In this document: one piece after another, positions 53,901 to 63,106 of the stretch
Numbering within the stretch: the stretch's first letter is position 1
Layout: each line of letters starts with the position of its first letter
DNA from: Chitinophaga sp. H8
GTDB taxonomy: Bacteria > Bacteroidota > Bacteroidia > Chitinophagales > Chitinophagaceae
Assembly (NCBI RefSeq): GCF_040567655.1
Contig: NZ_JBEXAC010000001.1
Span: 3,472,001-3,536,000, forward strand
DNA: 64,000 bases
Reading direction: 5' to 3'
The notes under the pieces: generated by a model
What the model saw: only the letters and a program-made list of their open reading frames with translations
The model's database searches: none
What the model was told of the DNA's origin: nothing
Program-made: the position numbers and the translations under genes

Positions 53901-54322
53901 TCCGGGTCTTGCTCTTTTTTCTCAGCAGCCTGAGAAAAGACCGCAATACCATCCGGCATGGTCTGATAGGTCAGTGTCGTATTTTTAAATAAAATGTCCA
54001 GGATTCCGGTAACAGAAGCATCCTTAAAACTCAGTGTATTAATGGAGTACTTTTTCACCTCATTTTCGTTGTAGGAAATGTTGATCCCGCTTTTCGTCTG
54101 CAGCTTTTTCAAACAGGAAGATACTGTTTCATAGCTGAAAGCAATGGTGACCTGTTTGCTCAGGTAATTCTGTGCCTGTGCAGCAGTTACCTGTAAACAC
54201 AGCAGTGCAAGCAGCATAAAAGCAAAACTGTTTAGTTTGGTGCTTTTGCGTGCCTGCGGCACTTCTCCTGCGGCATAAGTAAGCGGAGATGAATTGGTTG
54301 ATGAACTAAAATTCCACATCAT
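50930..54322 (-). CDS. SusC-family TonB-linked transporter with STN domain
   Basis: The 1130-residue outer-membrane transporter has a signal sequence (cleavage after AAQAQ, near residue 51). An STN domain (about 55-125: VTIAFSYETVSSCLKKLQTKSGINISYN) follows, then a carboxypeptidase-regulatory domain and the plug with SGVVVVGYGTVKKKDLTGSV. A beta-barrel closes the chain (ending TRTITLGVNVNF). The STN domain passes the ligand signal to the adjacent FecR, so this transporter senses as well as imports. It lies 37 bp after fecR. The ligand is not evident; the redox genes downstream argue against a simple polysaccharide. Confidence 0.94.
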   Translation of the reverse strand: MMWNFSSSTNSSPLTYAAGEVPQARKSTKLNSFAFMLLALLCLQVTAAQAQNYLSKQVTIAFSYETVSSCLKKLQTKSGINISYNENEVKKYSINTLSFKDASVTGILDILFKNTTLTYQTMPDGIAVFSQAAEKKEQDPDKTITGIVTSEKEKQPIPGASVLVKGTSRGTSTDADGRFKVKVPADKQILVFSAIGMTTTEVTITGTEMDVKMTDDAKTLSGVVVVGYGTVKKKDLTGSVASIKPEEMNKLNASNFDVALVGRATGVQVVKSTGAPGAVASIRVRGGTSAQGTNEPLYVIDGIPIELGNGYGNDAYVSSLRNNVSPLASINPEDIESIDILKDASSAAIYGSRAANGVVIITTKRGRGGPKPNITFGFNSSFDNFTKKYNVLNADQYHEVVKLAYANQKPGGTPPVSYILDPYNGANTDWAKEATRTSVSNNVYLNVNGGTNDGNTLYSFSGSVTGQEGVIKFTDFKRHNLRASVETSLFDKLRVGTNINYSAIKNNGSGNGQYYTLIKYRPDVPIFDEKGNYGASPDSVTSNPYARMRQISTINTEVLLASIFGEVELLKGLRFRSTVSFNINKATNVEYTPSTDVFEIKNMRTGSRRDNVNNATSRIFDNTLTYLNSFGKHNLNLVGGVSYSTLKSDFLSIESTGFQDDNVLNHLGGAKSIQKYNSGGTISGLQSYFLRTNYNYAGKYYATFTGRVDESSKFGPNYRWGLFPSGALAWRIAEEDFLKQYPAIEDLKLRASYGKTGSANFEDFQYKTVFKSGSFYNNTNGVFASSIPNPDIRWESTYQLDVAVDFAFFKNKLRGTIGYYDKTTRDQILNRQIIFETGGRTQNYNVGDFSNKGWELQIGSDVITGRQVSWLTDLNITKYKSKVLKLHDGQYLNLREGQPIGYFEGYKTAGIFKDQKEIDDLNAKSPNGFYQSKDTRPGDFKFVDVNGDGFIGDDDYIVLGKAEPDFFGGWNNIIRYKNLELTAFFNFSVGNYLYNSGRKDLLFYNGDNNNYATDILNAWTPENSNATLPRIVKGDPNRNSRESDFFIEDASFFRLKNIQVSYVFKHSLLNKVFINSLRAYVGCTNVFTITGYKGLDPEVNTAAASTFNQGYDSNIYPQTRTITLGVNVNF

Positions 54323-54359
54323 GTGCGTGTTGGTTATACATTAAAAAAAGACGGTTGGT

Positions 54360-55334
54360 TCAGCATCCCCGGCCCAGCAGATGAATCTCTTTGCCGTGGA
54401 TCTCATATTGAATTTTATTAATCAGTTTTAAAAGGTCCAGTACTTTCTGAATGGGTTCCTTTTCGTTAAAATGCAGGCTGTTGATACAATGCTTGAGTAA
54501 GTCGTTGGAAAACACAAAAGTGTATCCATATACATGTTCCAGTTTAATAGCCAGTTCTTCCAGACTGACATTCGTAAGATAGATATCTCCGTTGCGCCAG
54601 CTATCCGTTTGTCCTGCAGTTACATTCTGTGTTAAAAATTGCTGATCATTCCTGTTGTATACAATCTGTTCATCCGGATGGAGCACTACATTACAACTGG
54701 CAGCATCCTGCACCTGTACACTACCACTGGCCACTGTTATTTTCTCCAGGGCCAGCTGTTCATAGGCTGCCACATTAAAAGCAGTACCCAATACTTTGAT
54801 AGAAAGCTTTGAAGTTTGTACGGTGAAGGGATGTGCCGCATCTTTGGCCACATCAAAAAACACTTCCCCATTAAACAACTTAAAGTGACGGCGGTCTGTA
54901 AAATTGCTGTCATACTCCAGTCTGGAGCCGCTGTTCAGCCATATGGTAGATCCATCCGGCATCGTCATTTTAAGGCGTTTACCTGGCGGACATTCCAGCA
55001 CCACCCATTTGGGTGTTTGTTCCTGCGTAGCAGGCGTTGCCGCTTTTTTTACCCAATACGTTCCACCCAGGAACAGTAATCCCGCTGCTGCCACTCCCAT
55101 CGACCAGTTAAACCAGCGCTTACGCCAGCTATTGGGTGTTCCTGCCACGTGTCCTTTTACCAACTGCTCCCACGATTGTTGTTTCATTTCCTGACGGGTA
55201 GCAACCGATAAATCTGTTTCCGGCATGTCATCCAGGCTATTATACCAGCTGTCCAGCAACTGTTCTTCTTCAGCAGTAAGTTCTTCCTGTAGTTGTTTTT
55301 GCAGTAAGTATTGTATATAGCGGTGGTTGAGCAT
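54360..55334 (-). CDS. FecR-family anti-sigma factor
   Basis: The 324-residue protein starts at ATG 55332-55334 (MLNHRYIQYLLQKQLQEELTAEEEQLLDSWY). The N-terminal cytoplasmic part binds the sigma factor. A membrane segment follows (about residues 78-97, MGVAAAGLLFLGGTYW), then the periplasmic FecR domain (CPPGKRLKMTMPDGSTIWLNSGSRLEY, FKLFNGEVFFDVA, VLGTAFNVAAYE). A C-terminal DUF4974 region contacts the STN domain of SusC (NVSLEELAIKLEHVYGYTFVF). It forms the middle of the signal chain from SusC to sigma. Confidence 0.92.
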   Translation of the reverse strand: MLNHRYIQYLLQKQLQEELTAEEEQLLDSWYNSLDDMPETDLSVATRQEMKQQSWEQLVKGHVAGTPNSWRKRWFNWSMGVAAAGLLFLGGTYWVKKAATPATQEQTPKWVVLECPPGKRLKMTMPDGSTIWLNSGSRLEYDSNFTDRRHFKLFNGEVFFDVAKDAAHPFTVQTSKLSIKVLGTAFNVAAYEQLALEKITVASGSVQVQDAASCNVVLHPDEQIVYNRNDQQFLTQNVTAGQTDSWRNGDIYLTNVSLEELAIKLEHVYGYTFVFSNDLLKHCINSLHFNEKEPIQKVLDLLKLINKIQYEIHGKEIHLLGRGC

Positions 55335-55411
55335 AAGGCACAAGTAATACTATAAGTACAGGCAAGTACCCGTATCGTACCATTGGTCAACAATAAATTT
55401 TTATTATTTTT

Positions 55412-56002
55412 TTATTGGGCAGCAATAATAGGGAGGATCATCAGCAGCACAGCGGGTTCTACGTGCATGCTCAGGTGTTGCCGCAACTTTTCAGTAGCCC
55501 GGTGCAGCTGGTTTTTAACTGTTTGAACAGAAAGGGAAAGCTGTTCCGCTATTTGTGCAGGCATCATATGCTCTTCCCTGCTCAGGAGGAAGATCTCCTG
55601 CATACGTGGGGGCAGGCTTGCAATAGCCTGATCAATGATCATCTGCAATTCCTTGAGGGTAATTTGCTGGGAGATATTGTTGTGCGCAAAAGCAGTTTGC
55701 CACTGCGCCTGCACGATATAGCGCAGTTTTACTTCATTTTTAGCGTAGTGATTAAGGATGCGGTTTTTTAAGATCACCTGCAGGTAGGGCAATAAAGAGT
55801 CTTTCGGCTCCAGGCTGTTTAGCTGATCCCAAATGGTAACAAACACCTCCTGCACCATATCCTGGGCTTCGGCAGTATCCTGTAAACGCTTAAAGGCGAT
55901 GTTAAATAACAAGTTCCAATACTTATCGTAGATCTGTTTATAACCTGCTAAAGGATCCCTATGCGCCAGTTCCACCAGTTCCCTGTCAGACAACATATTC
56001 AT
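55412..56002 (-). CDS. ECF RNA polymerase sigma factor
   Basis: The 196-residue protein is a sigma-70 family ECF factor. Region 2 (about 20-90) contains YKQIYDKYWNLLFNIAFKRLQDTAEAQDMVQEVFVTIWDQL. Region 4 (about 125-175) contains LPPRMQEIFLLSREEHMMPAQIAEQLSLSVQTVKNQLHRATEKLRQ. It is of the type that partners FecR in Bacteroidota and should drive the downstream susCD operon when released. The C-terminus ends in a hydrophobic stretch (AVLLMILPIIAAQ), also common in this group. It heads the operon. Confidence 0.93.
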   Translation of the reverse strand: MNMLSDRELVELAHRDPLAGYKQIYDKYWNLLFNIAFKRLQDTAEAQDMVQEVFVTIWDQLNSLEPKDSLLPYLQVILKNRILNHYAKNEVKLRYIVQAQWQTAFAHNNISQQITLKELQMIIDQAIASLPPRMQEIFLLSREEHMMPAQIAEQLSLSVQTVKNQLHRATEKLRQHLSMHVEPAVLLMILPIIAAQ

Positions 56003-56119
56003 TCCGGCATCTTTAATTGCGAGGATGCAAATTAATGAAAAGCGACCTATTTCAGCATTTTCGTTAAATATTATTTAAAAATAGATAGGAAATTTTCACT
56101 ATTTATTAAGCAACTATGG

Positions 56120-58123
56120 TTATAACCCCTTGGCCATCATAACGATATTATCTACAGTAAATCCAAATTCGGCCATCACCTCCTCCCCTGGTGCCGACTC
56201 CCCAAACCGGGTAATGCCCAATACCGCCCCCTCATCTGTTACATATTTGTGCCAGCCCAGAGGTGATCCGGCCTCTACAGCCAGGCGCTTCCGGATGTGT
56301 TTGGGGAATACCTGCTGCTGATAATCATCCCCCTGCTTATCAAAGAGTTCCCAGGAAGGCATGCTCACCACCCGGGCAGGCACTCCCTCCTTTTTGAGTA
56401 CTTCCTGCGCTTTCAACAGGAGCTGTACTTCACTGCCAGTGCCTATTAAAATCACCTGTGGTTCCTGGCTGCTGTCCGACAATATGTAGGCCCCTCTTTC
56501 CAGGCCCGATGCCTTTGCGTATTTATCCTGGTCTATCACAGGCAGCCCCTGGCGGGTTAACACCAATACCACAGGGCCATCGGTATGCTCCAGCGCCACC
56601 CGCCAGGCCTGTGCGGTTTCATTGGCATCTGCCGGACGGATCAAAGTAATATTGGGAATGGATCTTAACGAAATCAATTGTTCCACCGGCTGGTGCGTGG
56701 TACCATCCTCCCCCAGTCCGATGCTATCATGCGTATAAATAAAAACCGGTCTTATCTTCATGATAGCTGCCAGTCTTACCGGTGGGCGCATATATTCTGA
56801 AAAGATCAGAAAAGTGGCCCCATAAGGGATGATCCCTTTAGTGATAGCCATCCCATTTAAGATGGATCCCATGGCATGCTCCCTTACCCCAAAATGAAAA
56901 TTACGACCCTCCCGATGCTGCGCACTGAAAGCAGGATAATTTTCCAGGTAAGTATCGGTAGAAGGTGATAAGTCGGCAGATCCGCCGATGAGTGCAGGCA
57001 GGCTACCAGCAATGGCATTTAGCACCTTTCCGGATGCTTTACGTGTGGCTATCTTCCCATCCGCCGTGGTGAACACCGGCAATTTATCTGTCCATCCTTC
57101 CGGCAATTTTCCACTGCTGAATAATTCATATTCCGCAGCCAGCTCCGGAAATGCCTGAGTGTATGCCTGATACAATTTGTTCCATTCTTCCTCCTTTTTG
57201 CTGCCTTTCTTACCCACCTCCCGGTAAAATTGCAGCACCTCCTCCGGCACTACAAAATACTGGTCAGGATCAAAGCCAAGATTCTTCTTTACCAGCTTCA
57301 CTTCCTCCTCTCCCAGCGGCGCACCATGTGCCCCGGCAGTATTGACCTTATTAGGACTTCCATAGGCAATCTGGGTACGGACTTTTATCAAAGAAGGCTT
57401 TCCCGTTTCTGCTACCGCCGCCTTTACTGCTGCCGAGATTGCTGCCACATCATTACCATCATCTACAGTTTGTACATGCCAGCCATAAGCTTCAAAACGC
57501 AATGCTACATCTTCGGTGAAAGTGATACCGGTATCACCTTCGATAGAAATGTTGTTATCATCATAGAGATAAATAATATTTCCCAATTGCAGATGTCCTG
57601 CCAGTGATGCCGCTTCCGAACTTACCCCTTCCATCATGTCCCCATCACTGCAAATAGCGTAAATTCTGTAATTGAACAGCTCAAAGCCGGGCTTATTATA
57701 GCGGGCTGCCAGGTGCTGTTGCGCAATAGCCATTCCTACCCCATTAGCAAAGCCTTGTCCCAATGGCCCTGTAGTGATCTCTATCCCTGCGAGCAATCCA
57801 TATTCCGGATGCCCCGCCGTTTTACTGTGCAGCTGCCTGAATTGTTTAATATCCTCCATACTGATATCATATCCGGTGAGGTAGAGGTAACTATATTGCA
57901 GCATACACCCATGACCTGCCGACAACACAAACCGGTCGCGGTTAGGCCATTCCGGATTAGCAGGGCTGTACTGCATACTTTCTGCCCATAGCACATGCCC
58001 CATAGGAGCAGCCCCCATAGGCATTCCCGGATGTCCTGAATTGGCTTTCTGCACGGCATCTGCCGCCAATACCCGCACGGTATTGATCCCCCAATCTGCG
58101 ATAGATTGATTTTTAGTATTCAT
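56120..58123 (-). CDS. tkt: Transketolase
   Basis: The 667-residue enzyme (start ATG 58121-58123, [19 protein letters not shown]) moves two-carbon units between sugar phosphates. Motifs include [17 protein letters not shown], the thiamine-binding [38 protein letters not shown] and [19 protein letters not shown]. Further motifs are [16 protein letters not shown] and ALPVIDQD-like [10 protein letters not shown]. Length and motifs match the complete enzyme. A nine-residue upstream extension of the frame is less likely. It is monocistronic and divergent from the cas operon. Confidence 0.95.
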   Translation of the reverse strand: MNTKNQSIADWGINTVRVLAADAVQKANSGHPGMPMGAAPMGHVLWAESMQYSPANPEWPNRDRFVLSAGHGCMLQYSYLYLTGYDISMEDIKQFRQLHSKTAGHPEYGLLAGIEITTGPLGQGFANGVGMAIAQQHLAARYNKPGFELFNYRIYAICSDGDMMEGVSSEAASLAGHLQLGNIIYLYDDNNISIEGDTGITFTEDVALRFEAYGWHVQTVDDGNDVAAISAAVKAAVAETGKPSLIKVRTQIAYGSPNKVNTAGAHGAPLGEEEVKLVKKNLGFDPDQYFVVPEEVLQFYREVGKKGSKKEEEWNKLYQAYTQAFPELAAEYELFSSGKLPEGWTDKLPVFTTADGKIATRKASGKVLNAIAGSLPALIGGSADLSPSTDTYLENYPAFSAQHREGRNFHFGVREHAMGSILNGMAITKGIIPYGATFLIFSEYMRPPVRLAAIMKIRPVFIYTHDSIGLGEDGTTHQPVEQLISLRSIPNITLIRPADANETAQAWRVALEHTDGPVVLVLTRQGLPVIDQDKYAKASGLERGAYILSDSSQEPQVILIGTGSEVQLLLKAQEVLKKEGVPARVVSMPSWELFDKQGDDYQQQVFPKHIRKRLAVEAGSPLGWHKYVTDEGAVLGITRFGESAPGEEVMAEFGFTVDNIVMMAKGL

Positions 58124-58267
58124 GATGGGAAGGTTTTGTGTAGAGGGCACAAAAGATGGGCCAAAGGGGGAAAGGCTGTATCGATGAATGATAATTGCGG
58201 TGGGTTAGCCTTCTAAACAGGCTTCGTTTTTAATTTTCTGCATTAACACCGAATTAACATTATTCTG

Positions 58268-58291
58268 AAATCAAAAACTCATTTTTGATTT
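58268..58291 (+). promoter_or_regulatory. AT-rich inverted repeat between tkt and the cas operon
   Basis: The perfect 10-bp inverted repeat AAATCAAAAA / TTTTTGATTT has a four-base loop CTCA. It lies 129 bp upstream of the cas6 ATG in the divergent intergenic region, and no CRISPR repeat is seen there. It may be an operator for the cas operon or a weak terminator. Confidence 0.35.
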
Positions 58292-58419
58292 TCATATTTA
58301 TCAACCATTATTTTTTTAAACACGTTGTAATGTCTTCCTCTCCCCCATGATTCACCATTGTTGAATCCCTATTATTACAAGCGCTGTTTAGCATACCTTA
58401 AAATCTTAAACCGCAATCC

Positions 58420-59079
58420 ATGAGAATCTACCTGCAATTATCCCGGAACACTCAGCTCATTCCATTTAATTATCATCAGTACCTGGCCGGGGCAATACAT
58501 AAGTGGCTGGGAAAAAACGGAGAACATGGACAAATATCTCTTTACTCATTCTCCTGGATACAAAACACCAAAAGCACTGCAAAAGGTATTCACCTATCCC
58601 CGGCCTCTTATTTCTTTTTCAGTGCACATGATGAGTTGCTCCTCAAAAAGCTTTTGCGTGGCATCCGTACTGATCCGGAATGGGCATTTGGCAGCCGGGT
58701 AACGGAGGTGCAGATATTGCCTGACAAAACGTTTTCCAATAGAGAACGGTTTACCACCGCCAGCCCGGTGTTTATTAAAAGAAAAGGGGAAAACAATAAA
58801 GAAAAACATTTTACCTATGAAGATCAGCAATGTGACCTCTTATTAACAGAAACACTGAAGCATAAATTGCAGGTAGCAGGTATTTCAACAGAAGGCGTGA
58901 AGATCTACTTCGACAGAACCTATACTAAAGCAAAGGCTAAACTCTCCCGGTATCGCAGTATTCATCACAAAGTGAGCGTTTGCCCTGTGATTATCGAAGG
59001 TTCCCCGCAACAAATTTCATTAGCCTGGAACAGTGGCATCGGCAACTCTACCGGCATCGGCTATGGTGCATTATCATAA
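58420..59079 (+). CDS. cas6: CRISPR-associated endoribonuclease Cas6
   Basis: The 219-residue protein cuts the precursor CRISPR RNA within each repeat. It is a RAMP-fold protein with ferredoxin-like halves. The start MRIYLQLSRNTQLIPFNYHQYLAGAIHKWL contains the usual conserved His-rich helix, and the C-terminal glycine-rich loop GIGNSTGIGYG is diagnostic. It is the first gene of a cas operon with cas5 9 bp downstream. No array is within the window, so the repeat it recognises is unknown. Confidence 0.9.
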   Translation: MRIYLQLSRNTQLIPFNYHQYLAGAIHKWLGKNGEHGQISLYSFSWIQNTKSTAKGIHLSPASYFFFSAHDELLLKKLLRGIRTDPEWAFGSRVTEVQILPDKTFSNRERFTTASPVFIKRKGENNKEKHFTYEDQQCDLLLTETLKHKLQVAGISTEGVKIYFDRTYTKAKAKLSRYRSIHHKVSVCPVIIEGSPQQISLAWNSGIGNSTGIGYGALS

Positions 59080-59088
59080 ACTCCGCAT

Positions 59089-59649
59089 ATGATCTATTAT
59101 ATAGTACAATATACCGGTCCATTCGGGTTTATTAAACCATGGACCGCCGTACGGGATAGTGAAACATTCAGCCAGCAATTTTTAACACCCTCCATGATCG
59201 AAGGCATCCGGCAAAAGCTGGAGGTAGATAAAATACTACGGTACCGGCTTACCTATGAAGCCATCTCTTCCCAGCAGGAAAGAACGCAAACACGTGGATG
59301 GGAATACAAGAAACCACATAAAACGATGACCCGGCCTCAATCCATCCTGACCAGAGGTGTTATGGTCAATCCATTACTATTGCTGGCATTTGAGACAATG
59401 GAAGATGCCCGAAAATCAGCAGTACAACATATTTGTTTGTGCCGCAATGAAGACCTGCTGCTGCCAACAGAAGAGATCCTCACTATGGATGAAGCCAGTT
59501 TCAATACCCTACCAGGTTTTGAATTGATATTTGATCATAGGGAACAATCCTTCCTTGTTGGTCATAACAGATATGCTAACAGTGAGCCGATGTATGGCTG
59601 GTTACAAATTACAGACACCCCTGTATATACCAGAAATGGAAGCATATAA
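59089..59649 (+). CDS. cas5: Cas5-family protein (Cas5p, PGING subtype)
   Basis: The 186-residue protein (MIYYIVQYTGPFGFIKPWTAVRD) is short and does not show the ordinary Cas5 motif pattern. I assign it to Cas5p because it lies between cas6 and cas3 in an operon that also has Csp2- and Csp1-like proteins. Its conserved blocks are LTPSMIEGIRQKLEV, RPQSILTRGVMVNPLLLLAF and HICLCRNEDLLLP. In type I systems Cas5 caps the 5' handle of the crRNA in Cascade. Its end overlaps the start of cas3 by 14 bp. Confidence 0.7.
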   Translation: MIYYIVQYTGPFGFIKPWTAVRDSETFSQQFLTPSMIEGIRQKLEVDKILRYRLTYEAISSQQERTQTRGWEYKKPHKTMTRPQSILTRGVMVNPLLLLAFETMEDARKSAVQHICLCRNEDLLLPTEEILTMDEASFNTLPGFELIFDHREQSFLVGHNRYANSEPMYGWLQITDTPVYTRNGSI

Positions 59650-61777
59650 ACACTTGTGGGCAAAAGGAGAGGATGCAGGAAGTACTCCCCTTTGCCAGCA
59701 TCTCTATGAAGTTAAAGTAGTGGCTTGCAAAATAGCTGCACATTTAGGTATGGATACCCGATTAGCTGCTATCGGCGCAATACTGCATGACATTGGCAAA
59801 GCAAGCCCCCTCTTTCAAAAGCGATTGAGGAAAAGTTATCGCCCCCAGGCTACCGACAGATCATTCCGTCATGAAATTGCCTCGCTCTTTTTTCTTTCTC
59901 TGGTACCTGAACGCGACTGGGAAGTAATTGTGCAAATGATCGTAGCACATCATAAATCTCCCTATCAGGATGCAGGCAATAAGGGCATTCTGGACCTTCA
60001 TATCAACAATCCGGACAACTTTGAATTTCATGCCTTGGATTTTGAAACATGGAGCCATGATGCACTGGCAATACTACAACATTTTGGATGGGATGTACCA
60101 CAAACCATTACGCTGGAACAAGCAAAAAGAAGTTATTTATATGCAGTGGAGTATTGCAAACCTCCCATACAGGATGCATCCATCTGGAAGGGCGTATTAC
60201 TGGCCGCAGATCACATGGCATCCGGTATAGATCAAATCACCCCTGCGTTGGTGGCATCCTTATTTAGTACCCCCGATTTATCTTTTTACAAACGGGAAAA
60301 CGTATTATATCCCCTCTCTCAAATATCTGCTGATAATACCAGGCCCCATACATTAGTAACAGCACCCACGGGAGCCGGGAAAACCGACTTTCTGATGAGA
60401 CGTTGTAAAGGACGGGTATTTTACACCCTTCCCTTCCAGGCATCAATCAACGCTATGTTTCATCGTTTTAAAGCGGACCTGAAGAATACTGCTGCAGATA
60501 TCCGCCTGCTACATGCGGCTTCGGCTATTACCATTAAGGGTAATACCATCACGGAAAAAATATTGCAGCGGCACGTGGGTGCAGCAATTAAGGTCCTTAC
60601 CCCTCATCAACTGGCAGCGATGGTTTTTGGGACCAAAGGATACGAAGCCATTATGACAGATATTATGGGATGTGATGTAATACTGGATGAAATACATACT
60701 TATGCAGAAGTATCACAAGCCATTGTACTGAAAATAATAGAGATCCTGCAATTTCTTAAATGCAGGATACACATAGGCACCGCTACCATGCCCACCGTAT
60801 TGTATAATACCATTCTTCAATTGCTGGGTCCTCAAAATGTATATCAGGTAAGGTTGCCGGATAATATCCTTCAAACATTTAACCGGCACATCATACATAA
60901 AGCTGCTGCTATATCTGATGCCATTCCCACAATAGAAGACGCCATAGCCAAAAAACAAAAAATCCTATTGGTATTTAACCAGGTGGAACGTGCGCAGGAA
61001 CAGTTCCAGCACCTGTCAGAAAAATATCCGGATACTCCCATCATGCTTATCCACAGCAGGTTTAAAAGGAAACGAAGGAGTGAGTTGGAAAAGTTACTTA
61101 AAAGCGGGTTTAATGAAAAGAAAGGAGCCTGTATTGTAATTGCTACCCAGGTAGTTGAGGTCAGTCTTGACATCAGCTCTGATGTAATGGTTACGGAGTG
61201 TGCTCCTTTAGATGCTATGATCCAGCGTTTTGGCAGGATCAACAGAAAGCGTACCCTGGCTAATATCGGGCAGTTAAACCATATCTATATACTTGAGCCA
61301 CCTGCCAGTGAAAATGAAGCCCTGCCTTATCGGTTAGCAACACTCATAAAAAGCTATGATATCTTACCGGATGATGCCATACTGGAAGAACTGGAGCTAC
61401 AAGCTAAGCTGGACGAAGTATATCCGGATATCCAGCCTTTAAATATTGACATGAATACCGTCTTCAAAAATGGGAAATGGTGTATTAAACGCTTAACTCA
61501 TCATCCTAAATCCGCTTTATTTGAATTGCTGGATATTGATAGTGTTACCTGTATTTTACAAAGCGATAAAGAAGCTTATGAATGCGCCTCAGGTATTGAG
61601 CGGATGGAAATGGAAATCCCTGTAAGCTACAAAAGCATTGCCTACTATCAATTAGATCAGATTAAAGCAGGAAGCCGGCCCTTTATCATTCCGGATCATG
61701 CATATTCAAACGAAATCGGCTTTATAAAGAAGCAGGTCAGGACAGCACTATATGATGTAACAGTACGTATGCTCTAA
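59636..61777 (+). CDS. cas3: CRISPR-associated helicase-nuclease Cas3 with N-terminal HD domain
   Basis: The 713-residue protein (start ATG 59636, MEAYKHLWAKGEDAGSTPLCQHL) unwinds and degrades DNA after Cascade binding. The HD nuclease domain carries His22 and the HD pair His51-Asp52 in LHDIGKA, with further His in the HH pair VAHHKSP. The helicase part has Walker A PTGAGKT (Lys249), the DEIH box at Asp351-His354, TATMPT and the motif VI segment QRFGRINRKR. A frame extension of 35 residues would run into cas5 and has no homology. Gene order cas6-cas5-cas3-cas8-cas7 is unusual for type I-B. Confidence 0.93.
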   Translation: MEAYKHLWAKGEDAGSTPLCQHLYEVKVVACKIAAHLGMDTRLAAIGAILHDIGKASPLFQKRLRKSYRPQATDRSFRHEIASLFFLSLVPERDWEVIVQMIVAHHKSPYQDAGNKGILDLHINNPDNFEFHALDFETWSHDALAILQHFGWDVPQTITLEQAKRSYLYAVEYCKPPIQDASIWKGVLLAADHMASGIDQITPALVASLFSTPDLSFYKRENVLYPLSQISADNTRPHTLVTAPTGAGKTDFLMRRCKGRVFYTLPFQASINAMFHRFKADLKNTAADIRLLHAASAITIKGNTITEKILQRHVGAAIKVLTPHQLAAMVFGTKGYEAIMTDIMGCDVILDEIHTYAEVSQAIVLKIIEILQFLKCRIHIGTATMPTVLYNTILQLLGPQNVYQVRLPDNILQTFNRHIIHKAAAISDAIPTIEDAIAKKQKILLVFNQVERAQEQFQHLSEKYPDTPIMLIHSRFKRKRRSELEKLLKSGFNEKKGACIVIATQVVEVSLDISSDVMVTECAPLDAMIQRFGRINRKRTLANIGQLNHIYILEPPASENEALPYRLATLIKSYDILPDDAILEELELQAKLDEVYPDIQPLNIDMNTVFKNGKWCIKRLTHHPKSALFELLDIDSVTCILQSDKEAYECASGIERMEMEIPVSYKSIAYYQLDQIKAGSRPFIIPDHAYSNEIGFIKKQVRTALYDVTVRML

Positions 61778-61792
61778 AACTAAATATCCAAT

Positions 61793-63097
61793 ATGATAGC
61801 TTCATCCATAGGAAAGAAATTCTTACTGGCTTATAACCAAAAGCACCACAGCACTTATTCAGCTAAAGAATTTTTCAACACTATCTACTTCCCATTGTTC
61901 TTTGATCACGATAAATACGCACAATGGGTAACGAATTCTCCTTTTGTGCAGGGAATAAAGAAAGGTGTTGCACCAACGGCAAATGAGCGAAAAGACAAAC
62001 TGGCTACATTAGCCCAAAAGATTGGTAATGGTAAAGCGGATGCCAGTATTGCTATCGGTTATCCTTCACTGGATATAACAGCTACCACCTCCGGGCAAAT
62101 AACAAATATGCAGCTACCACTGGATGAAACCGACACTTATGCCTCCTGGATTGGCAGTGGCCTTGGTGTAGGCATTCAGGGAGGCATGTCTATTCTTTTT
62201 GACAATGCTGAAATATTGTTGCACATTTTTGAGGGTTGGGAATACTATAGGGCTGCTTTGAACCAAAATCCTAAACTGAGAGGTAATCAGATCAATACCT
62301 GGAATGGACAGTGGCTGGCACACAGGTATGATCCTTACACGTATGTTCCCGATGATCCGACTCCTCCACCCGGGATCTATGACGTTACTAAAGAAGGTAT
62401 TATGGAAGTAAGGACTATCAGCTGGGTACGTATACTGATAGGTATTGCTACACAGTATGCACTTCCCCAATTAATGGGATATGTGTATAATCTTGGGCAA
62501 ATGAATACTACCATTGGCTTTATTCCATTTGCCCTTCCAAACATCAGATATCCCAGTGAGTTGTACAAAAAGTTAATTAATGAAGCAGAATTTATAGCCC
62601 ATCATAATAAAATCGAAAGTCTGCTGGGTAGTGCTTATGGATTTATACAGTCGTGCCGCATGGGGGTAATAGGTATTAAAGCCCTTGAGCCAAAAGGATT
62701 GCGCGAATATATGCCCGGAGGTAAGGACACCAGCCTGCCGAATTATAAAAAAGCAGATCAGGACAAAATAATCAGTTTTAACACTTATCAAATCTGGCTA
62801 CTTGCTATGTTAAAAAATGAAACACTCTGGGATACTTCCCTACAAGCTGCGCAACTCTTTAAAAAATATGAAGATGGTGCCAAAAAAGTAACTACGGGCC
62901 GTTCCCGTAGCTCTGAAACCGTATTAGGTTCCACCAACAAAAAGGTGTTTATCGAAAATCTCATCCCCATTCTTAAAGAGGTGGAAGATAAAGACAGCTT
63001 TGAAGCATTGGCTAAAGCGGTTCATTTAATGCCTGCTGATAATTTCTCCTACTTTATCACGCTTATCCGGTTCCAATACGCAAAAATTAATCACTAA
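61793..63097 (+). CDS. cas8c: Cas8-like large subunit (Csp2, PGING subtype)
   Basis: The 434-residue protein lies 15 bp after cas3. It does not match the well-known Cas8b or Cas8c motifs that I recall in detail, but its position, size and the opening YSAKEFFNTIYFPLFFDHDKYAQWVTNSPFVQ fit the Csp2 family of the PGING type I subtype. Cas8 is the large subunit of Cascade that recognises the PAM. The segment ISWVRILIGIATQYALPQLMGYVYNLGQMNTTIGFIPF is a long helical core. I am sure it is a Cascade subunit by context, less so of the family name. Confidence 0.68.
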   Translation: MIASSIGKKFLLAYNQKHHSTYSAKEFFNTIYFPLFFDHDKYAQWVTNSPFVQGIKKGVAPTANERKDKLATLAQKIGNGKADASIAIGYPSLDITATTSGQITNMQLPLDETDTYASWIGSGLGVGIQGGMSILFDNAEILLHIFEGWEYYRAALNQNPKLRGNQINTWNGQWLAHRYDPYTYVPDDPTPPPGIYDVTKEGIMEVRTISWVRILIGIATQYALPQLMGYVYNLGQMNTTIGFIPFALPNIRYPSELYKKLINEAEFIAHHNKIESLLGSAYGFIQSCRMGVIGIKALEPKGLREYMPGGKDTSLPNYKKADQDKIISFNTYQIWLLAMLKNETLWDTSLQAAQLFKKYEDGAKKVTTGRSRSSETVLGSTNKKVFIENLIPILKEVEDKDSFEALAKAVHLMPADNFSYFITLIRFQYAKINH

Positions 63098-63106
63098 ATA
63101 TTTCTT

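Noticed and set aside
58160..58420. Possible CRISPR array or repeat in the tkt-cas6 gap
   Set aside because: No sequence of 25 bp or more recurs in this gap; only a short hairpin is present.
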